From: Dryococelus australis
Lineage: Eukaryota; Arthropoda; Insecta; Phasmatodea; Phasmatidae
Length of the DNA: 64,000 nucleotides
Assembly: GCA_029891345.1 (NCBI GenBank)
Contig: CM056994.1
Span: forward strand, 60,419,251-60,483,250
Direction of reading: 5' to 3'
Shown here: piece by piece, positions 45,401 to 56,087 of the stretch
How the letters are laid out: each line of letters opens with the position of its first letter
Numbering within the stretch: position 1 is the stretch's first letter
Notes under the pieces: generated by a model
Databases searched by the model: none
What the model saw: the letters and a program-made list of their open reading frames with translations, nothing else
Told to the model about the DNA's origin: nothing
Position numbers and translations under genes: made by a program

Positions 45401-47073
45401 AAGCTAGTAGAAATAAGTCTCTGTATATTCAATGGGTTTATGGCTTTAATACATCCACGTAAGCAATACAGTAAAGTGAAAATTTAATTATAAATATGAT
45501 AATTACTTTTACCATGGAATATTTTACTGTTGATAATAAAATATATTGAGTACAAATCAACTGCAGAAGTTAAAGAGCATAATAAATGCAGGTTAGGTGG
45601 AGGCTACCTGTTAAATTTTTGTTGTGTTCAAGTACTTGGTTAATAATTAAATTTAACGATGAAATTTAGTTAATATTTTCTAGTCCAGGAATCCTAACTG
45701 AACTTTAAGCGGAATATCCGGACGGGACCTTGTAAAGAGTATACGGGATCTCTACTCGAGTGGCAGACTTAACTGGACTAAGGCCTTAAGGGGACTACGT
45801 CGCTGACCTTGGGTTGCCTGGAAGGTGCAGGATTGTAGGACAGGTTAGGTCAACGTAGGAGGTGCTTGAGGCAACGACGACTGGAGGCGCTGCTGAAGTA
45901 ACGTCTTTCAGAGGAAGATGGCCTCTTGGAGAGCGTCGTCGTCGTTATGGAGCGGGCATAGGACTACCAGTCTTTAAGTCAGGATACCCTCAGTCTTCAC
46001 AGCCAGAGGACGTTGCAAGACTATCACCGCCACAGTTTATAGTGATCTCTGGTGATCTTAGGAGCTTCGAGGCATGCGGGGGGCTTGGCCCCGACTCGTA
46101 GGGGGGGGGCTTGTGTCGTCACATGCATGGACAATGGATGCTTATCTCGCCTGTCTGCTCAGCGCCTGGTTTGCAAAATTTCAACTCAGGGCACTGGAGT
46201 AAGGTAGTGACCCTTTGGTGATTGACCCGTTTCTCTCACGGCGCCAAATTAAAACTGGTGCGCTCTTCTGCTAGCGAGTACAATGAAGTAAAATAACTTT
46301 GGTTGGGGAAGGGTGATGACATGACAGTTTTCTGTGGATTCTTGTTGACAGTACTAGCTAGGAGCATGGGGTCGGAGGTGTGTTGAGGCGCTTTCAACTT
46401 CTTGGAGTTCCAATGCCCTGCCTCCAGTTCTGTTGGGAGACTTGCCCATGTGGCTTGCCGTATTCAGATGGGGCAAAGTTGTGTTTCTGTAATGCGCCTT
46501 TTATAGCGCAAAATATGTCATGCATCAATCAGCCCCCTTTCTTCCGACAAGACCCATCTGGCCATAGAATGTGGAAAAGTAGGTTGGGATCGTCCAGGTC
46601 AGGTCCATGTGACTATACACAGCTTTGGGTTCCGTACTGGTAGCTACTCTGTGCTACAAGGATGAGCGGGTTGGAAGTGTGGCTGAGAAGATGCCGTTAC
46701 TTCACCTTCCACTGCTCGAGAAGGATGCATCTGCTTTTCATCTGTCGGCATGTCTGGTAGCTCTGTCTCACTCTCATGCACACGCTCATTCTCTGATCGC
46801 TACTCTTCTATTCCTTTCATCTCCACTCTCTGGCTGCCGCTCGTCTCTGCCACAGTAAATGTTCGCCATGTTTAGTGTCCAGTCCTTATTCTATATGTAC
46901 ATGTGACTGTTTATTTCTTGTAAGACAAAGTTCTGGGTTTCGACGTACTACCTCCCCTGTGGTGGATGGTGTGTTTTCCACTGAGTTGGTGCCCGTAGTC
47001 TGTTTATTTTATTTGCTGCACCAGTGTTCATGCAACCTGTGAGTGAGTAATTGGGACAGTCTTAGTTTTTCAC
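42490..47073 (+). other. Nup358 intron 2, left part, no recognised gene
   Basis: The start of a 13.4-kb intron (42490-55868). This part has domain-free ORFs (for example 44740-44296 minus), a GC-richer zone at 45.7-46.9 kb with G-rich runs near 46080-46112, and a pogo-like terminal motif TACAGTGGAAACTC at about 43778. No gene was identified. Confidence 0.55.
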
Positions 47074-47865
47074 TTACCATTCTGCTCTTTTCTTCTGACC
47101 CTTCTGCTGCGGCTGGCCTCGCTTACGCAGTGGATGATGTGGCAATGTCGGCCACCCGTAATTGTATGTGGGCAGCCACGGGGTCTCACGGCAGAACCCT
47201 GGAAACCTGAGAAATTGACGGGTTTGTATGGGTTCTGGACTCATGGTGCCGGGTTCGATCGTGGCCGTCTCGGGCACTGCAGAGATGCTGACTACTCGTT
47301 CACGGGTGTCGCGGGTGGGGCACTCCTCTGGGGGATGTGCTTTAGCTTTTCCTGTGGTAGATAAGCCTTTTGGAGAGGTTGCTGGCTTACTGCTTGAGCT
47401 TTGTGTGGGTTGTGACTTGGAGATAGTCCTGGTACGCACTGGTACCCAGGCTTGCTCTGCCGCTGGAGAGATCTCTCTGGAGGCTTGCTCGCCTCCGCCC
47501 TGGGTTCGAGCTCTGCTGGCGGAAACTCTGACTGCAGATGTGCTGGCAGCTGCTGAGGCAATGTCTAATGCCTCTTGGAGAGTAGGTTGAGCCACTCCTG
47601 CCGACATGGGACAAGGAGGCTGTGGTGTGGTTGGCCTTGGTAAATCTGAGGGCCCAGCTTCTCTGAAAGGTGGACCTCCTGCCATAGGTGAGGATGATGG
47701 CGGGGCGTCTGCGACGTCATCTTGTCTGGCGGTTATTGTTCTCTGTGGGGGCGGTGTCGATGGCACCGACCCACCAGGCAATTGGAGGCGAAGTTCATCG
47801 ATTTCCTCCACCTGCTGGTTGTCCGTTATCTGCCCACAATTTTCCACAAGCGAGACAATGGACAA
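47074..47865 (-). CDS. Pro/Ser/Ala-rich open frame, 263 aa, unknown (retroelement-associated)
   Basis: A long minus frame starting MSIVSLVENCGQ with a short helical EEIDELRLQLPGG segment, then low-complexity Pro/Ser/Thr/Ala sequence and a basic end (RKRGQPQQKGQKKR). It lies downstream of the protease of Gypsy relic D, where reverse transcriptase would be expected, so relic D is rearranged here. The composition resembles a disordered gag segment, but no domain was recognised. It is long for this AT-rich region; GC content is higher than in neighbours. Confidence 0.35.
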   Translation of the reverse strand: MSIVSLVENCGQITDNQQVEEIDELRLQLPGGSVPSTPPPQRTITARQDDVADAPPSSSPMAGGPPFREAGPSDLPRPTTPQPPCPMSAGVAQPTLQEALDIASAAASTSAVRVSASRARTQGGGEQASREISPAAEQAWVPVRTRTISKSQPTQSSSSKPATSPKGLSTTGKAKAHPPEECPTRDTRERVVSISAVPETATIEPGTMSPEPIQTRQFLRFPGFCRETPWLPTYNYGWPTLPHHPLRKRGQPQQKGQKKRAEW

Positions 47866-48233
47866 AATTGAATGTGGAACAACATGGCTGTCCGGGATCT
47901 GCGCAGATCCGTGGATAGGCTACACTCATAATAAGGGTGAGGGACTGTGTGCCACCCCTGCCCTGTGTGGTGTAATGAGGCTGTCGGCCTTGGTAATATC
48001 TTTCAGAACGCTAGGTTTCTTAATTGTGGGTTCTATCATGTTGGCTTTACCATGAAAGTTCGGAGCGGGAGTGGTCAGGCATTCTACTCCTTCCTACCAT
48101 TGAAAGGGGTAGATATGAACTGGGAGTTCTCGGGAGGCTCCGACGTGATCCCCTATTTATTCTGGTGCTGGTTCTCAGCACTGGGGTGTTGGGACGGGCT
48201 TAACGGCACTTATGGGGCATTTATCCCAAGGAA

Positions 48234-48518
48234 TTATTGAGGGTGGCTCCAATCCGAGATGAGCTGTATGTAGCATTGTTGGGTCAGCCAAGGCTGGCCT
48301 AGGATAACCGCCTCGTCAATCATGGAGGTTACCGTGAAACGGGTAATATGTTGTAGATGACGGACCTTAACTTTGAGGTCCATGGTTCCATCTACAGATA
48401 GGATTTGACCTGGTTGGGCCATTTGAACCACTTTAACTTCTGGTCGGAGGTTAGCACGCTGGTTCTGCGTCAGTAGGTCACTCCATTTGAAGTTTCCCAT
48501 AGCTGCAGTATCCAGCAA
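48234..48518 (-). pseudogene. Gypsy protease (relic D)
   Basis: Starts MLDTAAMGNFKWSDLL, with Asp-Thr-Ala at the active site, then VDGTMDLKVKVRHLQHITRF and the second-half motif AVILGQPWLTQQ. The open frame spans nearly the whole domain, making this the best-kept part of relic D. Confidence 0.7.
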
Positions 48519-48745
48519 TGCTAAGCGGGCACATCAATTAATTTAAGTTATGATGTGGGATACTTTTAGATCAGGGGAACCTTCAGTCCCCCTATCTATT
48601 TGCGAGATTTGGAGGAGCTGGGCGCACCCGAGGGTTGGCATTCCCTGGCTGGGCTGATCCCTTAACCTGCGAGTGAGACTGAGCACTCGGGGGTCGTGTG
48701 TTGTGTTTCCCTTCTCCACTGTAGTGCAGCTGGTTCGGGCAATCT

Positions 48746-49690
48746 TTGTTTAGATGTCTCCCCAGACAGTGCCACCAGCGAGGAGGGAGCGTGGGTCAGG
48801 GTGTCGACTGGTGGTCGACCGCATGGCGCGAGGGAGAGAGAGGAGGTGCTGTGACCATGGAGGCACGCTCCAGGTTATCCCACCACATCTGTTCGGTATT
48901 ATTCTTCTCAATTTCCCTGGCTCTCTCAACCAGGTCTTCAATGTTTTGGGGTTTTGGCACAATTAGAAGATTATGCAATGAGGGGAGTAAAGTGCGTATT
49001 ATGTTGCACACGCAAATGCTACAACGCTTCGGTTTCATTCGGGTACAAACGCTTGTACATTTGCACTTTTCTCCTAGTGAATATTTCTACTTCCTTTGTT
49101 TCCCCTTGGGTTTTGGAATGGAAGTCGGTGATCAGCTGAGCTACCACTTCCTCCCCAGTGAATTGGGCCATGAGCTGGTGGCTCAGTTGCTCCCAATCGG
49201 TAATGAATTCTCTGTACTTGTCCCACCAAGTTCTGGCTTTACCTTTGAACTGCAGATGGGTCCTCTGTACTCATAGTTTCAGCGGGATATTGTTATCGTG
49301 GAACTCTTGGTCACTCTCTCACAAGAATTCCACTGGATCCTCATGTAGACGGTCCCTGAACTCCGGGGGTTGAAATTCAGAGCCGTAGTATGTCAGCTCG
49401 GGGTTGCACGTTGAGTCTAGGTTAGGAAGGCGATATGTCAAACCTCATTGCCATATCTGGCAATGGTATACGAGACTTGGTCTCGTATACATTGCATACA
49501 GCAATATTCTAGGCCCTTATTGCTTGAAGCGGATCTTCCCACCAAAGACCGGTGTAATGGAAGTTGTTCCTACAACTAGTACAGCGAAGGCGAAACCTTC
49601 CTGTTCCGGGACAGGTTTCTACCCTGCATTTTGCTACCTGTTCCTGGGTTCTATGTCCAGCAGCCATAGCAGCGGTTACCTCGTGGTCTT
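48746..49690 (-). pseudogene. Gypsy gag (relic D)
   Basis: The N-terminal module reads AKCRVETCPGTGRFRLRCTS followed by C and, four residues on, H: C-x4-C-x9-C-x2-C-x4-H. The capsid part reads ARTWWDKYREFITDWEQLSH and FTGEEVVAQLITDFHSKTQG, clearly homologous to relic A. LLPSLHNLLIVPKPQNIEDL follows. The knuckle reads WWHCLGRHLNKDC, with the first Cys lost but the short C-x3-H-x4-C spacing as in relic A. Several stops are visible. Confidence 0.75.
49466..49490. other. Strong palindrome (11-bp arms, 3-nt loop)
   Basis: GTATACGAGAC TTG GTCTCGTATAC. With one bulged base the stem extends to GCAATG on both sides, giving about 17 bp. Confidence 0.8.
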
Positions 49691-49878
49691 TCTCTCCTGA
49701 TTTGGTTATAGCGTATTAGGTTAGGCGCCGTAGGATTTTTATTGGGACTCCCTGAAGTCCTCTGGAAAGTACACTTATTATTTAGCAACTACTAAATACG
49801 TGTTGGGGGTAGGGGTAGGTAGGTTGGTTTTACCAATAATTTTCCTTGGTTACTTGGGGCACACTTTGCCTTATGCTA

Positions 49879-49889
49879 TTGGGTGCCAA
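49879..49889 (-). other. Primer-binding-site core (relic D)
   Basis: The minus strand reads TTGGCACCCAA, the same core as the site of relic A, in the expected position upstream of gag. Confidence 0.5.
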
Positions 49890-49899
49890 AGAATTGTGC

Positions 49900-51810
49900 A
49901 CTTCGTCCCAATATTGACCCACGTGAATGCTATACGTAATCCGTACACAATTGTTAGGGGGGATTTCTGGTGAGACAGTGCCCCACACTAGAACAAAAAG
50001 GATTCCTAGGGAATTGGTGGCTTGGTGCGTACTAAGTCAGTACTATTGGTTGTTATGTCCCACGTTACAAAATTGGTTCTCAGGGAGTGGCTGAGCTACT
50101 TGCCACTTACACTCTTGTTGACAACCAATGGAGTTACGCCCCATGTTGACAACTATTGAAGTTACGCCCCCCGTTGGCAGCTTCCCCGAAGTGTGATATT
50201 GTACTATTGACTGAGACAGCCTCCCAAGGTCACGTAGTTATGTGGCTCACCAAGGGTTGACTCTAGCAGTGCTAGCAGACGACTCCAGCAGATAGCTTTG
50301 CTCAAGGGGCAGCGCTCACCACCCAACCTCACCCCTGCATCTCAGAGGGCCCGTAAACAAGGAGAATATAAGTGTGTGCGCTGCCTGAAGATGCCAGTTG
50401 TTCTTCAGCTCCAACAGTTTGCTTCACCGTTCTTGCGCTTGAGCTCTCTGCAGAGCTCAATGTCGTAGTGATCTACCAGAAGTTCTTCAGCGACCTTCCA
50501 GATGCTCTTCAGCACTGCTCCAGCAGCTCCCAAAGATACAGTCAACACTCCTGCCTTACCTGCTGATAACTGCAATGGCTCCACCACTACTACTTCTGGT
50601 AGTGGCACACGAAGGTCCCTTCTGGACACACCACTGTTGCCTTACCTGCTGGTAACAGCAATCGCACCGCCACTACCTCCTCTGGTAGTCGCCCTCACGG
50701 TCCCTTCTGGACAATGGTTAGAATTAGTTAGGATCAGTTATTTTCATAGCTACCTAGTCGGATTGCCTTGTTCAGTTAAGGACTGGCTTACGTAGAGTTA
50801 CTTCTGTTCAACTCTAGGATTATTATGAAGTAGTACGGGCCACCATATTTGTTCTTCACAGACTAAATACATATTTTCGCTTACTTCTGAGTATTCGTTT
50901 CCTGTGTAACTGTGCTAATCCTATGAATACTATGTAAACACCATGCCCGTCTTAGTGAAGCAGGAGACAGCAAACTTACCTCAACCTGTATGAACCATAG
51001 TGTAGGACTACAGGCTCCCTTCACTGGGATGCACGTACATCAAAACACACCCATTAGGTGGCCACCTGTACTGTACACCTGATGTACAGTATGGTAGAAC
51101 CTCCACTGCTCGTAAGACAATCTATAAGGTAGCTAATCAGCCAGCCCAGCTTGTACTCCATCCACCATGCTGAACTGTGCCGGAGGTAGTATGAGTCTTG
51201 TGCTGGAGGTCTGACCCCCTTTGGATCCACACCCAAGTGTCGTTGATGGGCAGCCTGAGGAAACCCACCACTCTATATCCACCGCACTGAACTGTGCCGG
51301 GATAAAAAGCACTAAGTATGCCTCTTGCCTGTTCAGCTTCGGCCTTGACCTTACACATAGCTAGGGACCATCATTACCTGCTTCCCTCTTGCGAGGCCGG
51401 TATTTGTTTGTTTCCGTATGCCATACACAGAGAGGAGTGGTGCTCAGTGGCAGGTCATAAAGGCAGCTAATACCTACAAAGCTAACCAGAGTTGCAACCC
51501 AACTCCAACTGCACTTTGCAGCATAACCCCACAGGAACGAGCTCAGACTGCCCGCCAGTTGGAGAGGCCTCACTGGAAGGACTCTTCTTCTGCAGCGCCT
51601 CCAATCCCCTGGATCGTCTTCACCGCCAGCAGCTATTGCACGTCGACCTACCCTACTTACCCCTTAACTCTCCAGGTAAACTAAGGTCATGTCGACATTG
51701 TCCCTGAAGGACATCCTTGTAAGGCCTTAGCTTGGCCATCTCTACCAGTTGGGTAGAGAACCTTGTACACTACAAGGTACCTTCTGGACACCTTCTAATT
51801 AAGGTTAGGA
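49900..51810. repeat. LTR/leader-like stretch in Nup358 intron 2
   Basis: Includes three degenerate primer-site-like motifs (about 50057-50184, minus sense), a TATA-like GAGAATATAAGTG at about 50361, tandem Ala/Ser/Thr-type codons at 50.5-50.7 kb and the block TTATTTTCATAGCTACC shared with the LTR-like region at 23.1 kb. Probably the LTR of relic D plus other retroelement debris in plus orientation. Termini are not resolved. Confidence 0.35.
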
Positions 51811-51814
51811 CTCG

Positions 51815-52164
51815 CAGAGCTATTAAGATTTTAAATAATTTATTAGTTATTGTTATTAATTTTTGCTACTACAAAAGTGACAGCCAAATAAAGGTCTTTT
51901 GTGATGCTGACTTCGCCAATGACAAAGTTGGCCGAATATCATGCAATGGGCATGTAATTTCATTAGCAGGAGGAGCAATGGCATGGTTTTCCAAGAAACG
52001 AGGTGTTGTTGCACAATCCACTGTTGAAGCAGAGTTTTCATCCATGGCAGAGGTCCCTAGGAAGTAGCATGGATGAAAGGTCTGGTAGGCGAGCTAGCCA
52101 ATCAAGATTCATTGACATGTCATTTACTGTATGATGTGACAACCAAGGGGCTACCAGTTAAGGT
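51815..52164 (+). pseudogene. Copia RNase H, N-terminal part
   Basis: Reads AIKILNNLLV, IKVFCDADFANDKVGRISCN, GGAMAWFSKKRGVVAQSTVE and AEFSSMAEV. These are the first Asp (CDADFA) and Glu (EAEF) blocks of Copia RNase H. After a stop at 52065 it continues out of frame (MKGLVGELANQDS) until it is cut by a foldback element at 52165. Confidence 0.85.
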
Positions 52165-52896
52165 TGAAGTAAAGCAACTGCCTATGGAGCACTGCATCTG
52201 ACTATACAATGTGAAGAACTCATAAAAAAGTAGTACAGATACCATAAAAATGGTCAGAAATGTTTTTCAACATTATAAAATATTTTACCAAAATATACTT
52301 TTTAAATGTAAAGAAATAATTGGTGAAAATAGTCTGTATTTTTTAACAAAATTTAAGCGTATTGCACTCTGGATGCTTCAGAAAGCAGAATTTGCAAAAA
52401 AAAATCTTCAAGAACGATTGTAATAATATTTACTGTGATCATATGTAGTAAAATCATAGTAATAATGTATCGTAGCAATTTTGTAATTAACTTTATTAAA
52501 ATGTTTGCGACAAATGGATGCACATAAAAATAATCATAGAAATTATTTCCTACACTATTATGACCATTATCTTACATACAATCATAGTAAACATTATGAC
52601 AATATTCCATGACAAAGATTTTCTTGCAAATTCTGCTTTTTGAAGCATCCAGAATGGAAATGCGCTTAAATTTAGTTAAAAATACAGACTATTTTATTCA
52701 ATTATTTTTTTACATTTAAAAAGAGTATTTTGGTAAAATAATGTATAATGTTTCAAAATAATGAATATACATTCTTCTTTCAGATACAGCATAAAGCACA
52801 TTTTTCTGACAATTTTTATGGTGTCTGTACTACTTTTTTTTTGAGTTCTTCACGTATAGTCGGGTACAGTGCACCATAGGCAGTTGCTTTACTTCA
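52165..52896. mobile_element. Foldback/MITE element (732 bp) inserted in the Copia RNase H
   Basis: The arms start TGAAGTAAAGCAACTGCCTA and extend about 285 bp inwards (left about 52165-52450, right about 52577-52896), inverted and about 80-85% similar by eye. The central spacer is about 130 bp. There is no coding capacity. No clear target duplication was found. Confidence 0.85.
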
Positions 52897-53102
52897 TTCT
52901 TAAACACAAAATTATGTAATGTCTGAAATGGTTAAACATGTTAGTGTAAAGTTCTGCTATGTGAGAGAATGTGTAATGCAAAATCTGGTTAAATTTGACT
53001 GTTTCCACTAAACTTAACCTAGCAGACATGTTCACTAAAGCGGTGAATGGTGTTACGACACAAAAGTTGTCTTGTAAGATAAGGCTAACTTCTCTATCAT
53101 GA
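52897..53102 (+). pseudogene. Copia RNase H, C-terminal part
   Basis: Reads SEMVKHVSVKFCYVRECVMQ and, after a stop/frame change, TKLNLADMFTKAVNGV to a stop at 53102. These match the C-terminal end of Copia polyproteins (KH..V...F.RE and LAD.FTK). Together with 51815-52164 it forms one gene end split by the foldback. Confidence 0.85.
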
Positions 53103-53319
53103 TTGTACAAACAAAAATTCAAGAAGGGTAGGTGTTATGAGTTAGCAACAATTGTTTGGTGTTGAAATTTTTGTTGCCTATGCTTTGTGGGTTGGCACCA
53201 TGTTTCATTTTGCATCTTGTTATAAAATAAATTATGGTGTGTCGTAATGGCAAATGGTGCAATGTCTTGTGTTTGTCAAACAAACAAGGAAAGTAAACTT
53301 TGGTGTTTTAATTTACTTC

Positions 53320-54610
53320 ACCCATAACTGCACGAACTGAATAACATGTTGAACCTGGTGAGACACACTGAATGAATGATGACCAGCTTCTGAAGCTGTA
53401 GGAGGAAGAGTAGCTTAATTAATTGTGCATGAACTGGCTGTTTAGTTATACCGTGAATATAATTATAGTACCACAAGATATGCAAATTGTTGTTTGGCTT
53501 CTCCCCATAAAGGACAAAAACTTTCCTGTATTGCCAAATATTCTGGCATTGCATAGTATTTGTTAAATATCTGCATTTCCTCTCTAAAATTTGTAGTACT
53601 TTGTAATTTCTTGAATGATTTCTTTCTTTCTTTTTCGATAGTGGGAGGCTGTCGTATGCACTCTGTAACTGCATGCAGAAACAGCAGATACTGTCTCATA
53701 TCTCCAATACTCTCCTGCAGAGTTTGATATTGAAAAAAATTTTCTTGGGAGACTTCTTTATACTAGTCATTAACATTTTCAAATCTGTGCTAGATGGAAC
53801 TAGGTTAATAAGAAGAATCAATAGGTGTTTATCTTCTGAATCTATAATGGTCTGAATTCCACTTATGCTTAATTGATTGTTCTTATCACTAAAAGCATGT
53901 CAGCATCTGCATGTGCCTACAAGATATGGCATTCTGCAGCCTGTAAGTAACTGCTCGGAAGAGATATGAGAGCCATATTGTTGCTGCTGTTGGACAATAA
54001 TTACAATTGACTTAATGTACCATGAATTGGAGTTTAATACAACCACCTCTAGGGGGCAAGCTTTACCTATACATTGCAAATGTCCTTTGTACATGTTTCT
54101 AGGACCTCTACCATAGCCATCTAATACGATATGATCTTTCCCATACTGCACTTTGAGGTAATAAGTGTATTGTGTGCATGATGCTCATTTCACAGGATAT
54201 TGTCATCCAACATAATGAAGAAGGTGAGGTGGTTACCATCAATTATATGTCGATGTGTTCCTATGACAGTGGAGAGGCAAAAGTTTCAAAAGTAAGCAAT
54301 ATTGACAGTTGTTTACCTTTCCACATAAAACAATCTTCAAACAGTGCCCGAGGTTAAAAACAAAGCTTGAATTTAAGGTAGGCAGCTAGTTCTTCGTTAC
54401 TTACAATGCACACCATATACACAAAAAGTTGATTTGGTTCACACAAATTACTTAGTTCTAGAACTTCACAAGTTCTCTTCAGGTTCACAAGAGCATTCAC
54501 AGCTGTCTTGCATTTGAAATTAATTTCATTGAAGGGTTTCCTCACCATTGCTTTCATGGATTTACCAATCTGAAATACCTTGTCCTAGTTAACTGTTTCA
54601 TCTGTTGAAG
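53320..54610 (-). pseudogene. Relic of an uncharacterised arthropod repeat-family protein
   Basis: On the minus strand 54151-54105 reads QYGKDHIVLDGYGRGPRNMY, and near 53408-53330 the same strand reads LPPTASEAGHHSFSVSHQVQ. Between them YLLFLHAVTECIRQPP occurs in another frame. A VFDGYG block near the middle and an LPPT...HS.RV..QV block at the end are hallmarks of a widespread, repetitive, uncharacterised protein family in arthropod genomes. Upstream, around 54600-54360, weak similarity continues. Several stops and frame changes are present. Function is unknown to me. Confidence 0.5.
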
Positions 54611-55868
54611 TGCCAATGGACACATATCCCAGATTCAAGAATTTCTTATAAATGGGGAAGCCAGTTAAGGAAGAGCTTCGTATCTTTGCTGTGTCAGTGT
54701 AAGATTCTCACAGTCAATGTGTTGTTCAGAGGTTGCACTGACAATATCACTAAATTATTCAGTGGCTTCCATTACTCTCGAAGTTGCAGGTATTGATTGA
54801 ACCCATGTGGCAGTTGTTGATTTTGAGATGCCACGGTCACGAGTCAAGCCACCACTTGTCTTCATGGCTCTCATGCTGGATGGTCATGTCAATCCACATA
54901 CCAGACCAAACGTTGTCAATTATTCTAATAGTAAAATACCCCTTACTAACACACTAATCAAATTCCTGTGTAGGCAAGATATTTTCCAGCTTCAGCATTT
55001 GCTGCAAGTAAATATGGGCGGATTTGGCATAATTAAGATGTCCAGCTGCATGTGGATAGAGTAGCATAATGTTCTGTCCCATCCTGGCTGCAGGATCGGG
55101 CAGACAATATAAATATTCTGGTGGCTAGTACAGGCAACTCCGCCTGTGCAATATGAGCCGGTTAAGAATGGGTGGTGTGCTGAAGACAAAGATGTTTTTT
55201 CCTTAATCGTCTTTATATAAAACTCAACAACTCACAAGAGTACAACACTTTACAATCGTTACATTATATAAAACGGGAGAGCAGTTATGTTTACTGCTAT
55301 TCATTTATGCAAAGGCCACTTTGTTAAATTTTAAGGTAATATCTCTTCGATGTAAACCTTTGGGACAAGTTCACCTTAATCCTTGTTGCCGAAGGCTGCG
55401 TCTCTTCGTGTATCGGCAGCGGCAGTCCCCTACACCCCTCTCATGGCCCTTCTTGAGAGGTCGGTCACTGGCCGACATCCCGACGGCATCATGCTGGCGT
55501 CTGGCCCCGCAACGAACCTCGTGCTGGCCTATATCGGCTCATTATTTGATGTATCGCCATACTGTTTACTGGCTTCAGTTTGTTGCAATCACTGGCATCC
55601 TGATTCCCCGCTGAATGTGTTGCTAGGTTCACGCGAGCGTCAATTAATGGTTCTCTCTCACCACATCAATAAGCTAAACACAATGTAGATTTTTCCATTC
55701 TCCATTGTAATGTGCTTGCACAAACATTCTCATTATTTCTAAAAAGTTAATGTATTGTGTCTACAAACTTGTTTCTTGTGAGGAGGTACAAGTGTCCCAT
55801 GTTGTATTCTTAGAATATAGGTATTTTGGATTGTAATAGTGTGTGTATTTGCATTGTATTTGTGCCAG
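54611..55868 (+). other. Remainder of Nup358 intron 2
   Basis: Contains a GC-richer block at 55.37-55.68 kb with overlapping domain-free ORFs, probably repeat debris. It ends in the acceptor TTTGTGCCAG at 55868. Confidence 0.5.
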
Positions 55869-56087
55869 ATGAAGTGCAGCTTGTGGGGGAAGTACAGGCA
55901 ACGGCTGAAGAACAACAGGAGGCTCAGCGCTTGATGCTGCCTCCCAACTTCTATTTGTATCGAAGAAACCCTTCCTGTCCAGGTTGCCGTGGCTGTGAGC
56001 CTGACACTGACCAGGAGGTGAATTGTGCTGAAGTCTCTCTGATTACAAAGACTGTGACATTCTGTGAAGGGAATATCAATATGATGG
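55869..56087 (+). CDS. Nup358: RanBP2/Nup358 exon: LPPNFYLY / Cys-rich linker
   Basis: The acceptor CCAG ends at 55868; the first two bases (AT) complete the codon begun by the G at 42489, giving Asp. The exon reads DEVQLVGEVQATAEEQQEAQ, LMLPPNFYLYRRNPSCPGCR and GCEPDTDQEVNC. The LPP-x-F(Y)-x-Y motif followed by CxGCRGC is characteristic of the segment preceding Ran-binding domains in RanBP2. The donor GG|GTTAAT at 56088 is weak, but it is the only one before the stop at 56090-56092, and its phase fits the next exon. Confidence 0.8.

Larger units (their letters stand above)
47074..49889 (-). mobile_element. Gypsy-type retrotransposon relic D (same family as A), in Nup358 intron
   Basis: On the minus strand: primer-site core at 49879-49889, Cys/His module (about 49652-49565), capsid-like gag (about 49370-48796), zinc knuckle remnant (about 48770) and protease (48518-48234). 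Gag aligns closely with relic A. Pol after protease is absent, replaced by an unrelated-looking ORF. It is antisense to Nup358. Confidence 0.75.

Noticed and set aside
47134..48240. Several plus ORFs across 47.1-48.2 kb
   Set aside because: They are shadows of the minus-strand ORF and protease of Gypsy relic D; GC-rich composition lengthens ORFs on both strands.
54172..54357. Plus ORF with an AG at its start and a GT near its end, looking like a Nup358 exon
   Set aside because: The 42489-55869 phases join perfectly without it, and the minus strand over the same region reads as a repeat-family relic.
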